A stretch of 64,000 bases of DNA from Beroe forskalii (Eukaryota > Ctenophora > Nuda > Beroida > Beroidae): assembly GCA_011033025.1 (NCBI GenBank), contig WFMF01000161.1, positions 1 to 64,000 on the forward strand. The letters run 5' to 3'. Position 1 is the stretch's first letter. Each line of letters opens with the position of its first letter. The notes below the pieces were generated by a model, which did no database searches, was not told the DNA's origin, and was given only the letters and a program-made list of their open reading frames with translations. Of the stretch, positions 45,831 through 58,359 are shown piece by piece. The position numbers and the translations under genes were made by a program.

Positions 45831-46985
45831 GAAATCTCATGTATTTCCCCACATTTCACGAAGAAATTTGGGCAACTTTCCGTTATTGGATTTCCACCAA
45901 AATCGATACGTCGCATGTTTGAGGGTCAAAGGTGCAACTGTCAAAATTTCAGATCGATTGGATAAAAGATGCCCAAGTTATGACAACTTATTCGCACTGA
46001 AATCGCACACGCGATGTGTACGCATCGCTGCGCTTGCCAGCCCCCAACTATATGTTTTCTTGGATTCGCCGAATTTCAAAAATTTTTACGGTACGTTCCC
46101 GACGATCAAATCAATTGAAAATTGAGTTTCCGCGCCTTCGCTGTGCGCGCGCACGGAGTTTAAAATTTGAGATCAATTCGTTCAGAAATGGCTGAGTTAT
46201 AACTACTTGAAATCGCCAAAATTGAGGGTGTTCTTGTTAAAAAGGGTTACGACGCTGATACATATACGAGAGATGACGCTTTTAATGCAAGAAGTATACC
46301 CTATTTAAACGGCCATATCTCGGGAACGGTAAAAGATACAGAGCTCATCGACACAGCGTTGGAAAGTAGAAGGATAGAACTTGCGAAAAATGCCCTTAAA
46401 AACTATTTTACGTCACGATAATGACGTCATAATGCATTATAAGTTACGTGAATGCTGTATATTGTGACGTTGCAGCAGTTTTAACCGTCGCGTTCTTTCT
46501 CATATCATGGGTTTTACAGTAAAGAACGCCTTAAAACCGCCGCGGACCATCACAACCAAATCCTTTTTGGTTTTGGGAAAATATGTCACATAAGTATCAT
46601 CAAGATACTAAGTAGAGTCAACTTCGATCGTGTAACTGACCAACCGATCGATAAATTAATGAAATTGAAGTAAACGATCGATCGCTCACCTAGAAAGCTA
46701 AGATATATCGATCGAATCGATCAGTCTATCTGATCGATCGATTATGTCAGCGCGCGCGCCGCATGCAGCCAGCACGCACGAAAAAGTCGTGCAATTAAAG
46801 CCAGGTAAAGAACTTCGCGCGTTCCTGCAAGTTCACATAATTGTGACAATTTTGTGACAAAAATGTTCGAACATCTACTCCGTGGGTTTCTTTCGACGCT
46901 TCTTCAATAAAAGCACTCATCAATTTTCTCTACCCGAACAAATACCAAGTGCGAAGGTTTACAACAATCATGATCAATTCCGAAT
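45831..46985. other. Intergenic with a CGATCGAT cluster
   Basis: No gene recognised. At 46625-46745 palindromic gatcgatcg words recur at least six times. cgcgcgcgcc occurs at 46752. Confidence 0.45.
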
Positions 46986-46989
46986 GAAT

Positions 46990-47110
46990 CCACACATACC
47001 ATAATGGCTCCCAACTGACATGCCCCCATCCAAGTACTAACATTCTCCTCACCCCATACCCGTCAAATCTCTCCAGTCTGTCACAGTCCTGGGTGGGAAA
47101 GGATACTAAC
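46990..47110 (-). repeat. Possible 5S rRNA-related (SINE3-like) fragment
   Basis: The minus strand reads gttagtacttggatggg at about 47042-47026, identical to the 3' internal control region of 5S rRNA as I recall it. The flanks do not continue the match, so this is at most a 5S-derived SINE remnant. Confidence 0.3.
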
Positions 47111-47460
47111 AAGCGTACCCTTATCCTGGTGTTCGACTTAGGCTAGATAAACTAACTGGTCCACGCCCAAGTCTTTGTGTTTCTCCTCCGATCTCCTCTA
47201 TTGGACTGAGAGTTATTTGCTGGCCACCCACAACCAAAGACTGTACCGACAAGACATCCACCAATGCTTCCACCCGGGACCCAACACACCCACCCTTTAC
47301 CCCTCCTGTTGGGGAGTAGAGACCGGGTATCCTGTTTTAATTTCACTGTTATTAAGGCATAACCGTAGTGAATCACTCATCAGGTGTTTCACAAACACTA
47401 ACTTATTATTCTCGAGCACGAATAAGCAACTCTATCCTCCCGCTACCGAAGGAGGGGTGA

Positions 47461-47620
47461 GACATAAGCAGCTCGAGCCAGCAGTCCACAATCTTAGCTT
47501 ACATTACATACCTGAGCTGATCTTTGTGCTCGAGCCAGCAGTCCACAATCTTAGCTTACATTACATACCTGAGCTGATCTTTGTGCTCGAGCCAGCAGTC
47601 CACAATCTTAGTTATATTAT
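47461..47620. repeat. Tandem repeat, about 61 bp x 2.7
   Basis: The unit gagccagcagtccacaatct, tagcttacattacatacctg is repeated almost without change. Confidence 0.95.
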
Positions 47621-47692
47621 AGGGTGAGCAGAATATAAGTATGCATAAGCATGCATAATATGCATGTGAAAACTGAGGGAACCTTATAATAT

Positions 47693-47871
47693 AGAACTAT
47701 AGGTCGAAGGAGTAACCTAATACCACATATATATAGTGAGCACGAAGCGTGAACTATATATAGACGCATTATTGGCCGAAGCGAAGCTGAGGTCAATAAT
47801 GGTTTGTTTTGGACGAGGCGAAGCCGAGTTCAAAACAATGTGGTATTAGGTACTCCTGAGACCTATGGTGA
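47693..47871. mobile_element. Cloverleaf hairpin element E1
   Basis: Terminal inverted repeats (ctataggtc-GA-aggagta and tactcct-GA-gacctatgg) enclose three hairpins: 47730-47760, 47767-47801 and 47806-47836. Each has an outer stem, GA, inner stem, GAA loop, inner stem, GA, outer stem. Examples: cattattggcc-GA-agc-GAA-gct-GA-ggtcaataatg; gttttggac-GA-ggc-GAA-gcc-GA-gttcaaaac. No ORF. The target duplication is unclear. Confidence 0.85.
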
Positions 47872-48212
47872 TATTACATGGCGAAATAACATAAATTATG
47901 TGGTGGAAACTCATTAGAAATAAGAAACATAGCGTCTCATAGTTGTACTTGTATCAGGCGTCATGGGCAGAAAAAGTTTGAATGATCTCGCCGGTAATTA
48001 CATTTTTGTCGGGCCTAAAAGACATGTACACATGTGTCGGTGGAATGCATATTATTATGCCATGTAGCAATTTACCACAGTGAAGCAAGATAACGGCGTC
48101 ATTTGAACAGCCTGTTGTTCATTGGAGTCTCAAATACCACAGAACTCGAATATCTGCGTTCCACCAAAATTATTCAAATTGAATTGGCACTTAAGGAGGC
48201 AGGTAACGTTAC

Positions 48213-49991
48213 TAGGGTTTGCATTATCGGTTCAAAAATTTTTATCGCCGATAACCGATAATTTTTCATAATTATCGCCGATACCGATAATTATCGCCGA
48301 TAAAATGTTAACCTACTTTTGGCCGTTGTCATTGACACAATTTTCGATGAATTGATCAGCAAGTGTAGTGAGGTGTACGTCTAATGTACTAACTTACGTG
48401 TCGGCATTATATTATTTACCCTGACGCCATTTACTTTTTATTTGAAAGGTTGCAGAGTACATGATGAAGTAATAAGGTGTTGTCAGGGCAAAATGGTGTC
48501 GGTGTAAAGTGGTGTCGAGTTAATAATAATGCGTTGTCAGGGTATTAAAGTGGTGTCAAAGTAAAGTGGTGTCAGGGTTAAATTGTGTATTGGTTAGGAG
48601 ATGCCAGGGTTTAGTGAAGTGACGAACTACTGAGATCAATGTTCTACAGCCTGTCGAGCTACGATTACGAAGCCGATCTATCGTTCTATCAGATCTATGT
48701 TCTGCGATCTAGTAATTAGGGTCGGTCTCCCTAAGCTTTTTACTATTAGAGCAATAAAGAGCCTGACGCCTGAAAAGTTCAACCAAGGAATTCGTCGATT
48801 TTAACCCGAAATTAATCAAAATGCGCTTCTAATTCCAGGGCATTAGGCATAAGTCGAAATGAAAACTTTAGTCACTGGGGTGAAGTCAGGTAAAAATGGT
48901 GTCAGTGTGACGTGGTGTCGAGGTAATGCGTTGTAATGGAATTGAATGGTCCCTGCAATGTAAAGTGGTGTCTTGGTAAAATCGTGACAGGGTTAGGTGT
49001 CAGGGTGAAATGGTATCAGGCTAAATTGGTTTCAGGTTAAATTAGTGTCAGGGTAAACTGGTGTCATGATGAAGTGGTGTCAGACTCAAATAGTGACGAA
49101 GTATCAGGGCACAATAGTGCCAGGGTTACGTTGTATCAGGGTGAAATGGTGGCAGGGTTAGACTGGTGTCAAGTTAAAGTTCTGTCAGGGTAAATTGGAG
49201 CCTGAGTCATATCCTGGTTTCGGGGTGAAGAGGTTTTGGGGTTAAGTGGTGTCAGTGTAAATAGCTTGTGGTGTCAGAGTAAGTGTAACTGTGAAGTGGT
49301 CCCAGTGTTAAGTTGTGTCACTGTCAGAACAAAATGGTGTCATGGCTAAGTAGTGTCAGGTTAAGAATTAATGCCAACAGCAAGAGAAAACTCGTTTCTA
49401 GGAATACTGCCTGACATGGTGAAGTGATGGCAGAGTAAACTGTTGTCATGATCAGCTAGGTTAGGATATAGTGGTGTCCGGGCAAATGGCTGCCAGGAAA
49501 AATGTACTACAGTGAAACGTGCCATCAGGGCTTAGTGGTTTCGGGGTGAAGACTGAAGTGTCATAAGGATTGACTGATATCAGGGTTAAATGCTACCATG
49601 ATAAAGCGGTTACCTGGCAAGGTGGTGTCAAGTTTTGCGGTTTTGTGGTGTCAGGGTAAAGTGGTGTAAGGGCGAGATATTGATGTCAGGGAAAGCTGTC
49701 GTCAGGACCGGGTGGTTTCTGGGTAAAGTGGTGTCAGATTTGAATGGTGTCAGGGTTGAGTGGTGCCATAGTAAATTGGTGTCAGGGAAAAGTGAAGTGG
49801 AAATGCGATGTTAGTGTTTTAAGTGCTTTAAAAGTGCAGGCGTCGGGTCATGCCTATTCTTCAAAAGATGATAAATTCTACCCATTAAATTATCGGTATT
49901 ATCGGTCAGATTTTATCGCCGATAACCGATAATAATTTTTCGCGTTTTATCGGCGATAATTTATCGCCGATAATATCGGTTGCAAACCCTA
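48213..49991. mobile_element. hAT-like non-autonomous element, 1.78 kb
   Basis: The ends tagggtttgca and tgcaaacccta are inverted and flanked by the 8-bp duplication aacgttac (48205-48212, 49992-49999). Subterminal regions hold repeated palindromes ttatcgccgataa / ttatcggcgataa (four or so per end). The interior (about 48470-49830) is a degenerate minisatellite of aagtggtgtcagggt. No transposase. Confidence 0.93.
48470..49830. repeat. Degenerate gtggtgtcagggtaa minisatellite inside the hAT-like element
   Basis: Dozens of decayed copies of a 17-20-bp unit. Any ORFs here are by-products. Confidence 0.85.
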
Positions 49992-50011
49992 AACGTTACT
50001 CGTTTTAAGTC

Positions 50012-50275
50012 TGCGAACAAATGTAGGCAACTCACGTCATAAACTTTCTTATTGAATCCATGACGATGCCATCATTGTAAATACCCTATCAACTCTTGGA
50101 AAATCCCATAACATGGGGTTATAGGATCCGAACGACGCTAAAAAATATGTAGGCAACTCACGTCATAAACTTTCATATTGAATCTACGTCGGATTCATCA
50201 CTGTAAACACAGCTTATAGGGTCGGAAACGACCACATAACATGGGGTTATAGGATCCATCCCGACCCTATAATAT
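50012..50275. repeat. Two direct repeats of about 130 bp
   Basis: Both begin tgtaggcaactcacgtcata, aactttc and contain cataacatggggttataggat; offset about 135 bp. Confidence 0.9.
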
Positions 50276-50324
50276 TGAAATAACCCGATGTATATGGTTG
50301 CAAATAAGGGCTTATGAGCCATGT

Positions 50325-50510
50325 AATATAGAACTATTAACCGAAGTAGAGATTAGTAACATGATATATGTTGCGAGCGCAGCGAGCAACATATATATGC
50401 ATTATTGTACGAGGCGAAGCCGAGTTCAATAATGATGTGTTTTTGTACGAGGCGAAGCCGAGTTCAAAACTAGATGTTACTTATCTTTACTGAGGTTAAT
50501 AGTGATATTA
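50325..50510. mobile_element. Cloverleaf hairpin element E2
   Basis: Outer repeat actattaacc-GA-agtagagattagtaacat with atgttacttatctttact-GA-ggttaatagt. Hairpins: 50364-50396 (loop GCA, stem atatatgttgc), 50400-50434 and 50439-50470 (inner ggc-GAA-gcc). Same design as E1, with stem sequences differing in the first hairpin and in the outer repeat. Confidence 0.88.
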
Positions 50511-50519
50511 TATGGCGAA

Positions 50520-51248
50520 ACCACTCATTAAACGTAGTTAAAACATGGATAATAATGGTCTTTCGATGGGAGCTGCAGACTTCCGGAAGCAAGAGCCATC
50601 AAGGTAATCTTATTCACAGGGCTGATTACATTTAGTTTTTAAAGTATTGAATACTCAAATATGCAGTACAGAATTACGTAGTTACGCAGTTACAGGCCGA
50701 ATCAAAATGAATTACCACGGATTATAGTTAGATAATTCGTTCATCTTCATGGGTTGAACCGGTAACTTAATGAAGCGATACACGTTTTCCCCTTCACCTG
50801 AACATCATAGTAATTCTTCAAATTCCATAAGAATTAGAGTCGGGTATCACATATTATAAGGCAGCTTGGTCGGTACTTTTAATTCGCTACTTCTACGCAT
50901 GATAATGACGCTATAAGAGTCTACCGCTAATTTGTTTGGCAGAAAGTTTTAACATTCTAATTGTGGTTCATGATTCATGTCGATTCTCGATTCTCGAGTA
51001 CATAGTCATGTCAAACCGTGATACCGGAAATAAATTGTAAACCCGGATGAACAGTATGTGTTTCAATCGCCGTTTGCTTTCATGGATTTCGTTATTAAGA
51101 CTGATTCAGAGCAGCTAATTTTTGACTCCTCTGACTTTGAGAAGCTCTAATTGCTGTTGCGACGAATGTGATTCTGCAGCCAAGATTAAGATTGTTTAAT
51201 TGAAAAAAAATACTCTTAATGTCGTTGGGGTTATTCGGTCGATCTGAG
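50520..51248. other. Intergenic, nothing recognised
   Basis: AT-rich, no coding signal or repeat family identified. Confidence 0.4.
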
Positions 51249-51249
51249 G

Positions 51250-54200
51250 AATAGTCCAACATGCCTGGGAAAAATTCATAACAAAGGTTTCAGTGTGCCA
51301 ATCGACTCAAATGGGTCCCTAGAGTCACCAAAAATTTTTGTTCAAATTTTCGGTGTCCGGAAAACTCAGGGTGGCCACGCCCTTTTTTGACCGTGGGAAT
51401 ATTTGATTAAAATCGTTAAAAAAATATTATGACGAAAACTAGGCATGATTATACTCTAAACCTATGTTTTTTGATACGAGAAATCGATTGCAAGCATCAC
51501 CTAAGCTCTAAGACCAATATTTCGGCTTTTATCGGCCACGCCCACTTTTTTCGTTACGCATTTTGCCGAAAATTTCGAAAAAAATAAGCTACTGCAACTA
51601 ACTAACTAAGGCATGATCATACTTTAATCCTATGTTTTTTGGTACGAGAAATCGTTTAGAACTAATGTCTAAGACCTTAAACCAGTATTTTGGCCGTTAT
51701 GGACCACGCCCACTTTTTGTCATCAATATGGTGGCCGAAAATCTGAAGTTATTATATTGATTTAGCTAGGGCATGATTATACTCTAATCCTATGTTTTTT
51801 GGCACGAGAAATCGTTTGAAACCAACGTCTTAGTCCTAAAACTAATATTTTGGCCGTTATGGACCACACCCACTTTTTGTCAGTAATACAATGGCCGAAA
51901 ATCTGAAGTTATTATATGGATTTAGCCAGGGCATGATTATACTTGAATCCTAGTTGTTTTTTCACGAGATGTCGATTAAAGCAATTACCAAAACGCTACA
52001 ACAAATATTTTGGGCATTTTGGACCACGACAACTTTTTGACATCAATATTATGGGACTCTACGGCACAGGACTCTACGGCACAGGACACTACGGCACAGG
52101 ATTCTTGGGCACACTGTTCAGTTTTTGGGGACGCTGCGGCACACTTTGTTTTTAGGGTGGACTCTGCGGCACACTCTAAGGCATGGTTGCAGTTAGGGTA
52201 ATGGAGAAGGGGACATTTCTTCCTCTTACGACAGATACCTCTCATCAGAGATCAGGAACATACGGTAGATACTGCTTGTTAGCTGACCCTATTAGGATTA
52301 CAGATATGGAATCTACGAGAGATACTGCTTGTGACCTCATTAGGATTCCGGGACTCATCGTACTTCGTTCCCATGAGAAGAATATTATTACTTGATTGCA
52401 CATGAACTAGGTATCTGACGAAACAACCAGATAGTAGAAGAGATACCTCTCTGTAGGATCAAACCATCAAATACATTTATTCTCTACCAATGTTCGACAA
52501 CGAAGAAGTCAAGATATGGAGAGGGCAGACAGCTGGATCTCAGAATCTCCTGCCCCTTGGATTCCGCTATTCGAAGAGTGGGAAGCCCACCCTGGATGGC
52601 AGACAGGCTTGAAGGTGCGTGAAGAAGAACGACTGCTGCAATGGAAGGCTCTGCACGGACTCCCAGGGGAACCTCGACACCTTCAAGCAACCACACTGCC
52701 ACGAGCCAGACCTTGCTGACTGTGAGCTGCGTGAGGTCATCTACAACATGGCTGACATGGCGGAGAACACTCACATCGCCCCCTACCTAATCCACTGCTC
52801 CACCACTGGCTCCATCTCCCAGGACACCCGGGCTAGACTACCTAGTGAGGAGGCTACCAAGAAGAGAGCTCAACGCATCAGGCGAAAGAAGAACCCTCGC
52901 CCTAGAGCCCCCACCTGCCTTGCAGAGCTGGAGATTGAGGATGATGACTGTACTTCCCTTGGTGGTGACCTGATGCTGAACATTGACGGAACCTTTGCCT
53001 CCTGTCCTTTCTTCCCTACCCTTGAGATTGTATTGAATTCTGAAAGTTGGCTTTGATATGATGAAGATTACAACTACGATTTTCATGAGCATTCAGCAAC
53101 CATTAAATTAAATCTACTGTACAATGATCGTTGCATTATTAATGTGGAAGGGCACCCTCAAAGCCTCAAGAAGGCACCAAGCTAGATGGAAGATGACTAT
53201 TTCTTAATAATATAATGCTTTTTGACCTGCCATAATATTAAAATATCATCAAAAACTCGTAGCTGCGACGTATCTTGGCAGCCATAGTATTTGTGAAGTG
53301 GTTTTAAGCCTGAAGATAAAAGTCTTATCAATAAATTATACATCGACCCCCTTTTTAGTGCTTTTTGATTCATGATTTTAGTTCGGATATTCGATGACAA
53401 TAGGAGGACGTGGTCCAAAATATTGAATTTGCGGTAAGAAAATTGCCCGTGTCAAAGACCTATTATGTGAATAGAATCAGCCTTAGTTGATCATGCCGTA
53501 TAATAACTTCGGATTTAGACCATAATATTGATACCAAAAAGTAGGTGTGGTCCATAACGGCCAAAATATCAATCTGCAGACTTAGACATTGGTTGTAAAC
53601 GATGTCTCGTGCCAAAAAACATAGGATTAGAGTATAATCATGCCCTAGCTAAATCGATATAAAGACTTCAGAATTTCGGCCATTATATTGATGACAAAAA
53701 GTGGGCGTGGTCCATAACAGCCAAAATATCTATTTGAGGACTTAGACATTGGTTCTAAACGATTTCTCGTGCCAAAAAACATAGGCTTAGAGTACAATCA
53801 TGCCCTAGCTAAATCCATATAACAACTTCAGACTTTCGGCCACCATATTGATGACAAAAAGTGGGCGTGGTCCATAACGGCCAAAATACTGGTTTAAGGT
53901 CCTAGACATTAGTTCTAAACGATTTCTCGTGCCAAAAAACATAGGATTAGAGTATGATCATGCCTTAGTTGCAGTAGCTTAGTTTTTTCGAAATTTTCGG
54001 CAAAGCGCATAAGTAAAAAAGTGGGCGTGGCCGATAAAAGCCGAAATATTGGTCTTAGAGCTTAGGTGATGCTTGCAATCGATTTCTGATATCAAAAAAC
54101 ATAGGTTTAGAGTATAATCATGCCTCGTTTTCGTCATAATAATTTTTCAACGATTTTAATCAAATATTCCCACGGTTAAAAAAGGGCGTGGCCACCCTGA

Positions 54201-54336
54201 GTTTTCCGGACACCGAAAATTTGAACAAAAATTTTTGGTGACTCTAGGGACCCATTTGAGTCGATTGGCACACTGAAACCTTTGTTATGAATTTTTTCCC
54301 AGATGCCACCTCTATTCAGATATGATTCCCTTACTA
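51250..54336. mobile_element. Long-inverted-repeat FLYWCH element, copy 3
   Basis: The right end attcccttacta is complete, but the left end starts at aggaatagtccaac, having lost the first seven or eight bases, and no target duplication is visible. Otherwise close to copy 2, including the monomer arrays and ctacggcacagga minisatellite. Confidence 0.9.
52556..53056 (+). pseudogene. FLYWCH ORF with nonsense codon, element copy 3
   Basis: Same reading frame as copy 2, but the conserved Trp codon is TGA at 52610-52612. The downstream part is otherwise open to the common stop after NSESWL, so a shorter protein without the first half of the zinc finger could be made from a later ATG. Confidence 0.82.
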
Positions 54337-54857
54337 TTGGGAGCCATATAATACAAGTTATATGCTGACGAGCTTGCTAGGGAGCAGCACAATATGAAGC
54401 CCACAAGAAATAGAGCACGGCGTGGCAGTGAATCACGTATATTTATCAATGCCCTTAAACAATTCCATTGAAGCTATCAGTATTCATCCCAGAATTGTCC
54501 TGGTTTGAGAATAATTCATTTAAAAGCATGTATCAAGCAGGGAATTAAGCGTGGTACCGTATGGTCTTTTACAAAAGGGGAGTTTGATTTTTATCAGGAA
54601 AACTAAAAGTTGAGGCAGTATGGTGTTCGTTTTAGGAGAGTTGATAAATTTGGAAAGAGAGTAAGAATAGAATGATTTATCCCCATGGGGAGGCTATGAT
54701 GACATCATGACGGTCATCATGAATACATCATGGCAGGATGGGGCCTTCGCAATATCCTTACTTTTATAGAGCAATAGGAACTGAATATCAAGAACTAGAA
54801 TCTTGAGGCAAAGTAAATATATTGTATTTACGTATTTGTATTGAATACTTGAATATT
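54337..54857. other. Intergenic, nothing recognised
   Basis: No gene. gatgacatcatgacggtcatcatg near 54698 is a short palindrome. Confidence 0.4.
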
Positions 54858-55085
54858 GTATGGGTATACTACAAACATAACAAAATACTGCATATCGATT
54901 TTCTAATTCAAGGATTGACATGAGAGGCAGAAGAGACTAAACTGTGAATCATCAGCGGTTACCCTACAGTTGTAAGGTTTCCCTGCCATCTGCAATGCAG
55001 ATGTCCCATCAGCAGGTGACAAAGGGAAACGGAGGGGTTTCGGCCCACGTACCCCTCACAGCTTACAACTGCAGGGCTGAGGACA
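54858..55085. repeat. Dispersed repeat R2, second copy
   Basis: About 90% identical by eye to 27655-27880 (tatgggtatactacaaacat, gaatcatcagcggttaccct, ccatcagcaggtgacaaagg). In the first location it lies inside FLYWCH copy 1. Confidence 0.88.
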
Positions 55086-55487
55086 GTATTAAAAGCACCG
55101 CTCTTGGCCTGGAGGGCTGCATCCACTACTTATGTAAGGCAGGCTTGATGCCATCAGTGCACCATTCTTAAACATACCCCTGACGTCATCACCCACTACC
55201 AAGCAACATCTGGGAGAATGGGGCTGAATATACACGATAGGTATTTGCTATAAAAGGTTATCTCCCCTTAATACCCTCTCCAGAAGGGCCCCAGACCTGC
55301 CACAAATTATCCCTACTTATCTACGTCAATGCAGCGTGTATTCGTGAAGAGATGTGAGTGCTGGAACTGATATAGAGCAGCAATGAGGTTAGAAACCTCA
55401 CCAATTTCCAAGCTCGCATGAGAGCTCTGATGATAATGTAGCTACTAACAAGCTGTAGTTGACGGCGTATTAATAAGGTATAAGTTA

Positions 55488-56807
55488 TACTATGTCCCGT
55501 TTAAGTTCGTAAATTTTAAGGTTACATTTTCAGTCTTAAAAATTGACTTATGGACAAATTTCACACATCATTTCAGAGCAAAATGATGAACATTTATGGT
55601 AAATTAACTTCTATAACCGTTGTTATCGACACAACTTGTCCATCGCCTCTCGACTTTAGGCCTCAAATGAGCAAAATTACCCCTTTTTAGTTTCTTGAAT
55701 CCCCACATTACAGCTCGTTCCAGGAGAGTCATAGTGGTAAACGGCTATTGTTTTCCATTGAAGATGTTTCTTGTGAGTGTCAGCCATAGCCAGAAATCGA
55801 CGGGAGTCAAATCTTGGGAGTAGGGAGGCCATGATACGAAGATGTGTTTCCTTACTGCTCTCCCTCGAAAATGCATGTCAATAATGGCTCGATTTTTAAG
55901 AGCCATTTGAGGTGTTCTACTAACTTGCATGATCCATGACGACTTCAGCATGTGTTTCTACATCAGCTGACGCAAAAACCGACAGATAATCATAGTGAAT
56001 ATGCCCGTTAACCTCGTTGTGGGAGCCATTTTGTTGAATAATTAAGGAAAATGGAGATTTTGGGGCTAAAAGCGCCTCAAACCATGACTTCAATAGGTGT
56101 TAACCGACTTCCAAGAGGCTGAACAGTGTCCCTGTTAAACGTCCAAAATTATTGAGGCCAATTCTGGGATATCCCATGACTGTAAAACCATGATTTGCCG
56201 GGAAACAAACTTAAGGTAATAAGCGCTATTCTCTAAGCCCGCCCCTGCTGGCTGCGAACTAGGCCTTCCTCTGCTTGTCTTTCAATCAGATTTGAAATTT
56301 TGCCTCATGGGCTTCCATCAGTATTCTTAGACGAACAATCGTAGAAATTTTCAGCTCCAATGAATGATGTTTGGTTGATGTTTTTGAAGTTACGGAGCAG
56401 GGTTATTTGAAACGAGGTTTGCACACTTTTCACCTCAGCTTCTTTGATCGATGATTTTCGTCGTTTCCGCTGTCGTGAGCAGTTCTATGGTCACAGAATA
56501 TTTCGCTGATACACTGGAGAGTACCAAGGGTAGGTAAAATTTTGGTGTGGTATCCAGGTTGCTTCCTGGACGACCATTGAATCTTTCAAAGTGATGACCT
56601 CAAATGCACGTTTCAATAACATGTATTTTTCACACTTCCAGTCAACGTGAAGAAATATGGACTCAAACTTCTGAAAACCAAATCAGGCCAAGATATGCCT
56701 AAATGTTCATCTATTTACTCCAATCTACAGAACCATTTAGGGTTTTATCTCTATTGCAGTAGATGCAGAGTGTATTCAAAATTTACGAACTTAAACGGGA
56801 CACACTA
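55488..56807 (-). mobile_element. Decayed mariner-type element, 1.32 kb
   Basis: Inverted ends tactatgtcccgtttaagtt and aacttaaacgggacacacta, with TA on both outer sides. The length is typical of mariner elements. The minus strand keeps transposase remnants: QQNGSHNE (the catalytic FQQDGAPPH block with D changed to N), and further on SWPPYSQDLTPVDFWLW (the WPPxSPDLTPxDFxLW block). Frameshifts separate them; inactive. Confidence 0.88.
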
Positions 56808-56987
56808 TATTAAGCTATAAGTTAATAACTAATAAGTTTACCCACAGCATCTCTACCTATTAGCACAATATCATAATTCATAGCATACAGCATATTCAAG
56901 TCAAACAACCTCAACCGCTTAAGAGCTATGGGCAAATAGCTTATAATAACTAATTATACTTCGTCGACAATAATCAGTTGAATGGTA

Positions 56988-57925
56988 ACAAAAATTGCAT
57001 CTGCCGACATAATTGTTGTTTGTTGTCCCCGTAGGTCGTATGCAGGCGCTTAATTTCCCTCCCCCGCGGTGCTTAGCATCAAAATAAAACACGCAGTCAT
57101 ACTAGGAGTACAAATATTGTTCCGATTCGCATGCTGCGCGCGACCACCGAGAACACGCATTGGCACGTGCCATTTCTTCTTAAATTCTTGTGCGCGCGTT
57201 TGTACGTACAAAGTTGTTTTACACTTTTACTCAGTTCGTTGTAGATTTCGCGCCATTTTGTTGAATTGGTTTACCGTTTATTCACGCGATGTATATTCAT
57301 GAATCTGATTTTAAAATTTTGTGCTTTCGTTTTCTGTTTCAATGCTGTCACTTGTTCTGAAAAGCAATTTTCCTCCTTCTCATCGACATAGTATTTCTCA
57401 AATTTTTTCAAATTCAGTATACAGTCTAATAGTTATAATGCAGTTTGGCACTAAACCAATTGAAACTAAACCAAACTAAGTAAAGAACCGAAGCCTTTTC
57501 TTCCAATGACACGAATCTCCCAACAGCCCTTTATCTAGAATTTAGCATAATTTAGCAGAGTTTGAGCCTATATGGCACGGATTAGCCTAGTCAGCCTATA
57601 AGATTAATATTTTCGACAACCGACTGCCTCAAAATATAGAAATTCGTGATTTTGAAATTTTTGTTATAAAGGCACCGACGGACGGACGGACAACACGACT
57701 GATATTATAAAGGAGCAATCCTGAATCCGGGCACTTTCCAGAAATTACAGTAGTTGTATTGTGACTATAGGTACACATATCCTATATTTCTCACCTTCCC
57801 AAACTCCCAAACACGATCTCTGCCAACCCTCTTCAATGCCTTTTTGTAAAACAAAAAGGCGTTGAGGAGGGAAGAAATAATGATAACCAAAGGCTTTATA
57901 ATCCGGAGTGTATGCATTAATCAGT
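56988..57925. repeat. Dispersed repeat R1, uninterrupted copy
   Basis: Counterpart of 40845-41435 plus 44453-44915 without the FLYWCH element; the junction cacgaatctcccaacagccc is the empty site. Confidence 0.9.
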
Positions 57926-58359
57926 GCAATTAACAATGAGGCCGCAGGCCGAATTGTTCATTGACACGATTAAAGCATTAACTTCGGTCGATAGACACTA
58001 TTCAACTATGAGCCAAACGCTAAGCTGGACCAAAACCACAAGATTTGGTGGGTGTATATTACGGGGAATGGTTAATCACCTCAATAAGGCTCACCTGACA
58101 GGCAGAAGGCAGGTGATATCCAGCAGGTTAGAATGGTAGATCTCTGGGTCAAAGTCTCCAAACTTCTCTTGACACTGCAACAGTGATAGCTTTGTTAGTT
58201 AAAAGTTTTAATTTCAGATTATACGTAAAACTAGGAAACCCAGTCACAGAAACCTTCTACCAGCACGGGTCATCCAAAGGGTCATACTTTAAACCGCATA
58301 AAAATTAATGCTCACCAATTGATGGAATTATTGACATTCAGTGAACTATTATAAAGTAC

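Noticed and set aside
46990-47110. Functional 5S rRNA gene
   Set aside because: Only about 17 nt of the internal control region match; the 5' half and the flanking stems are missing.
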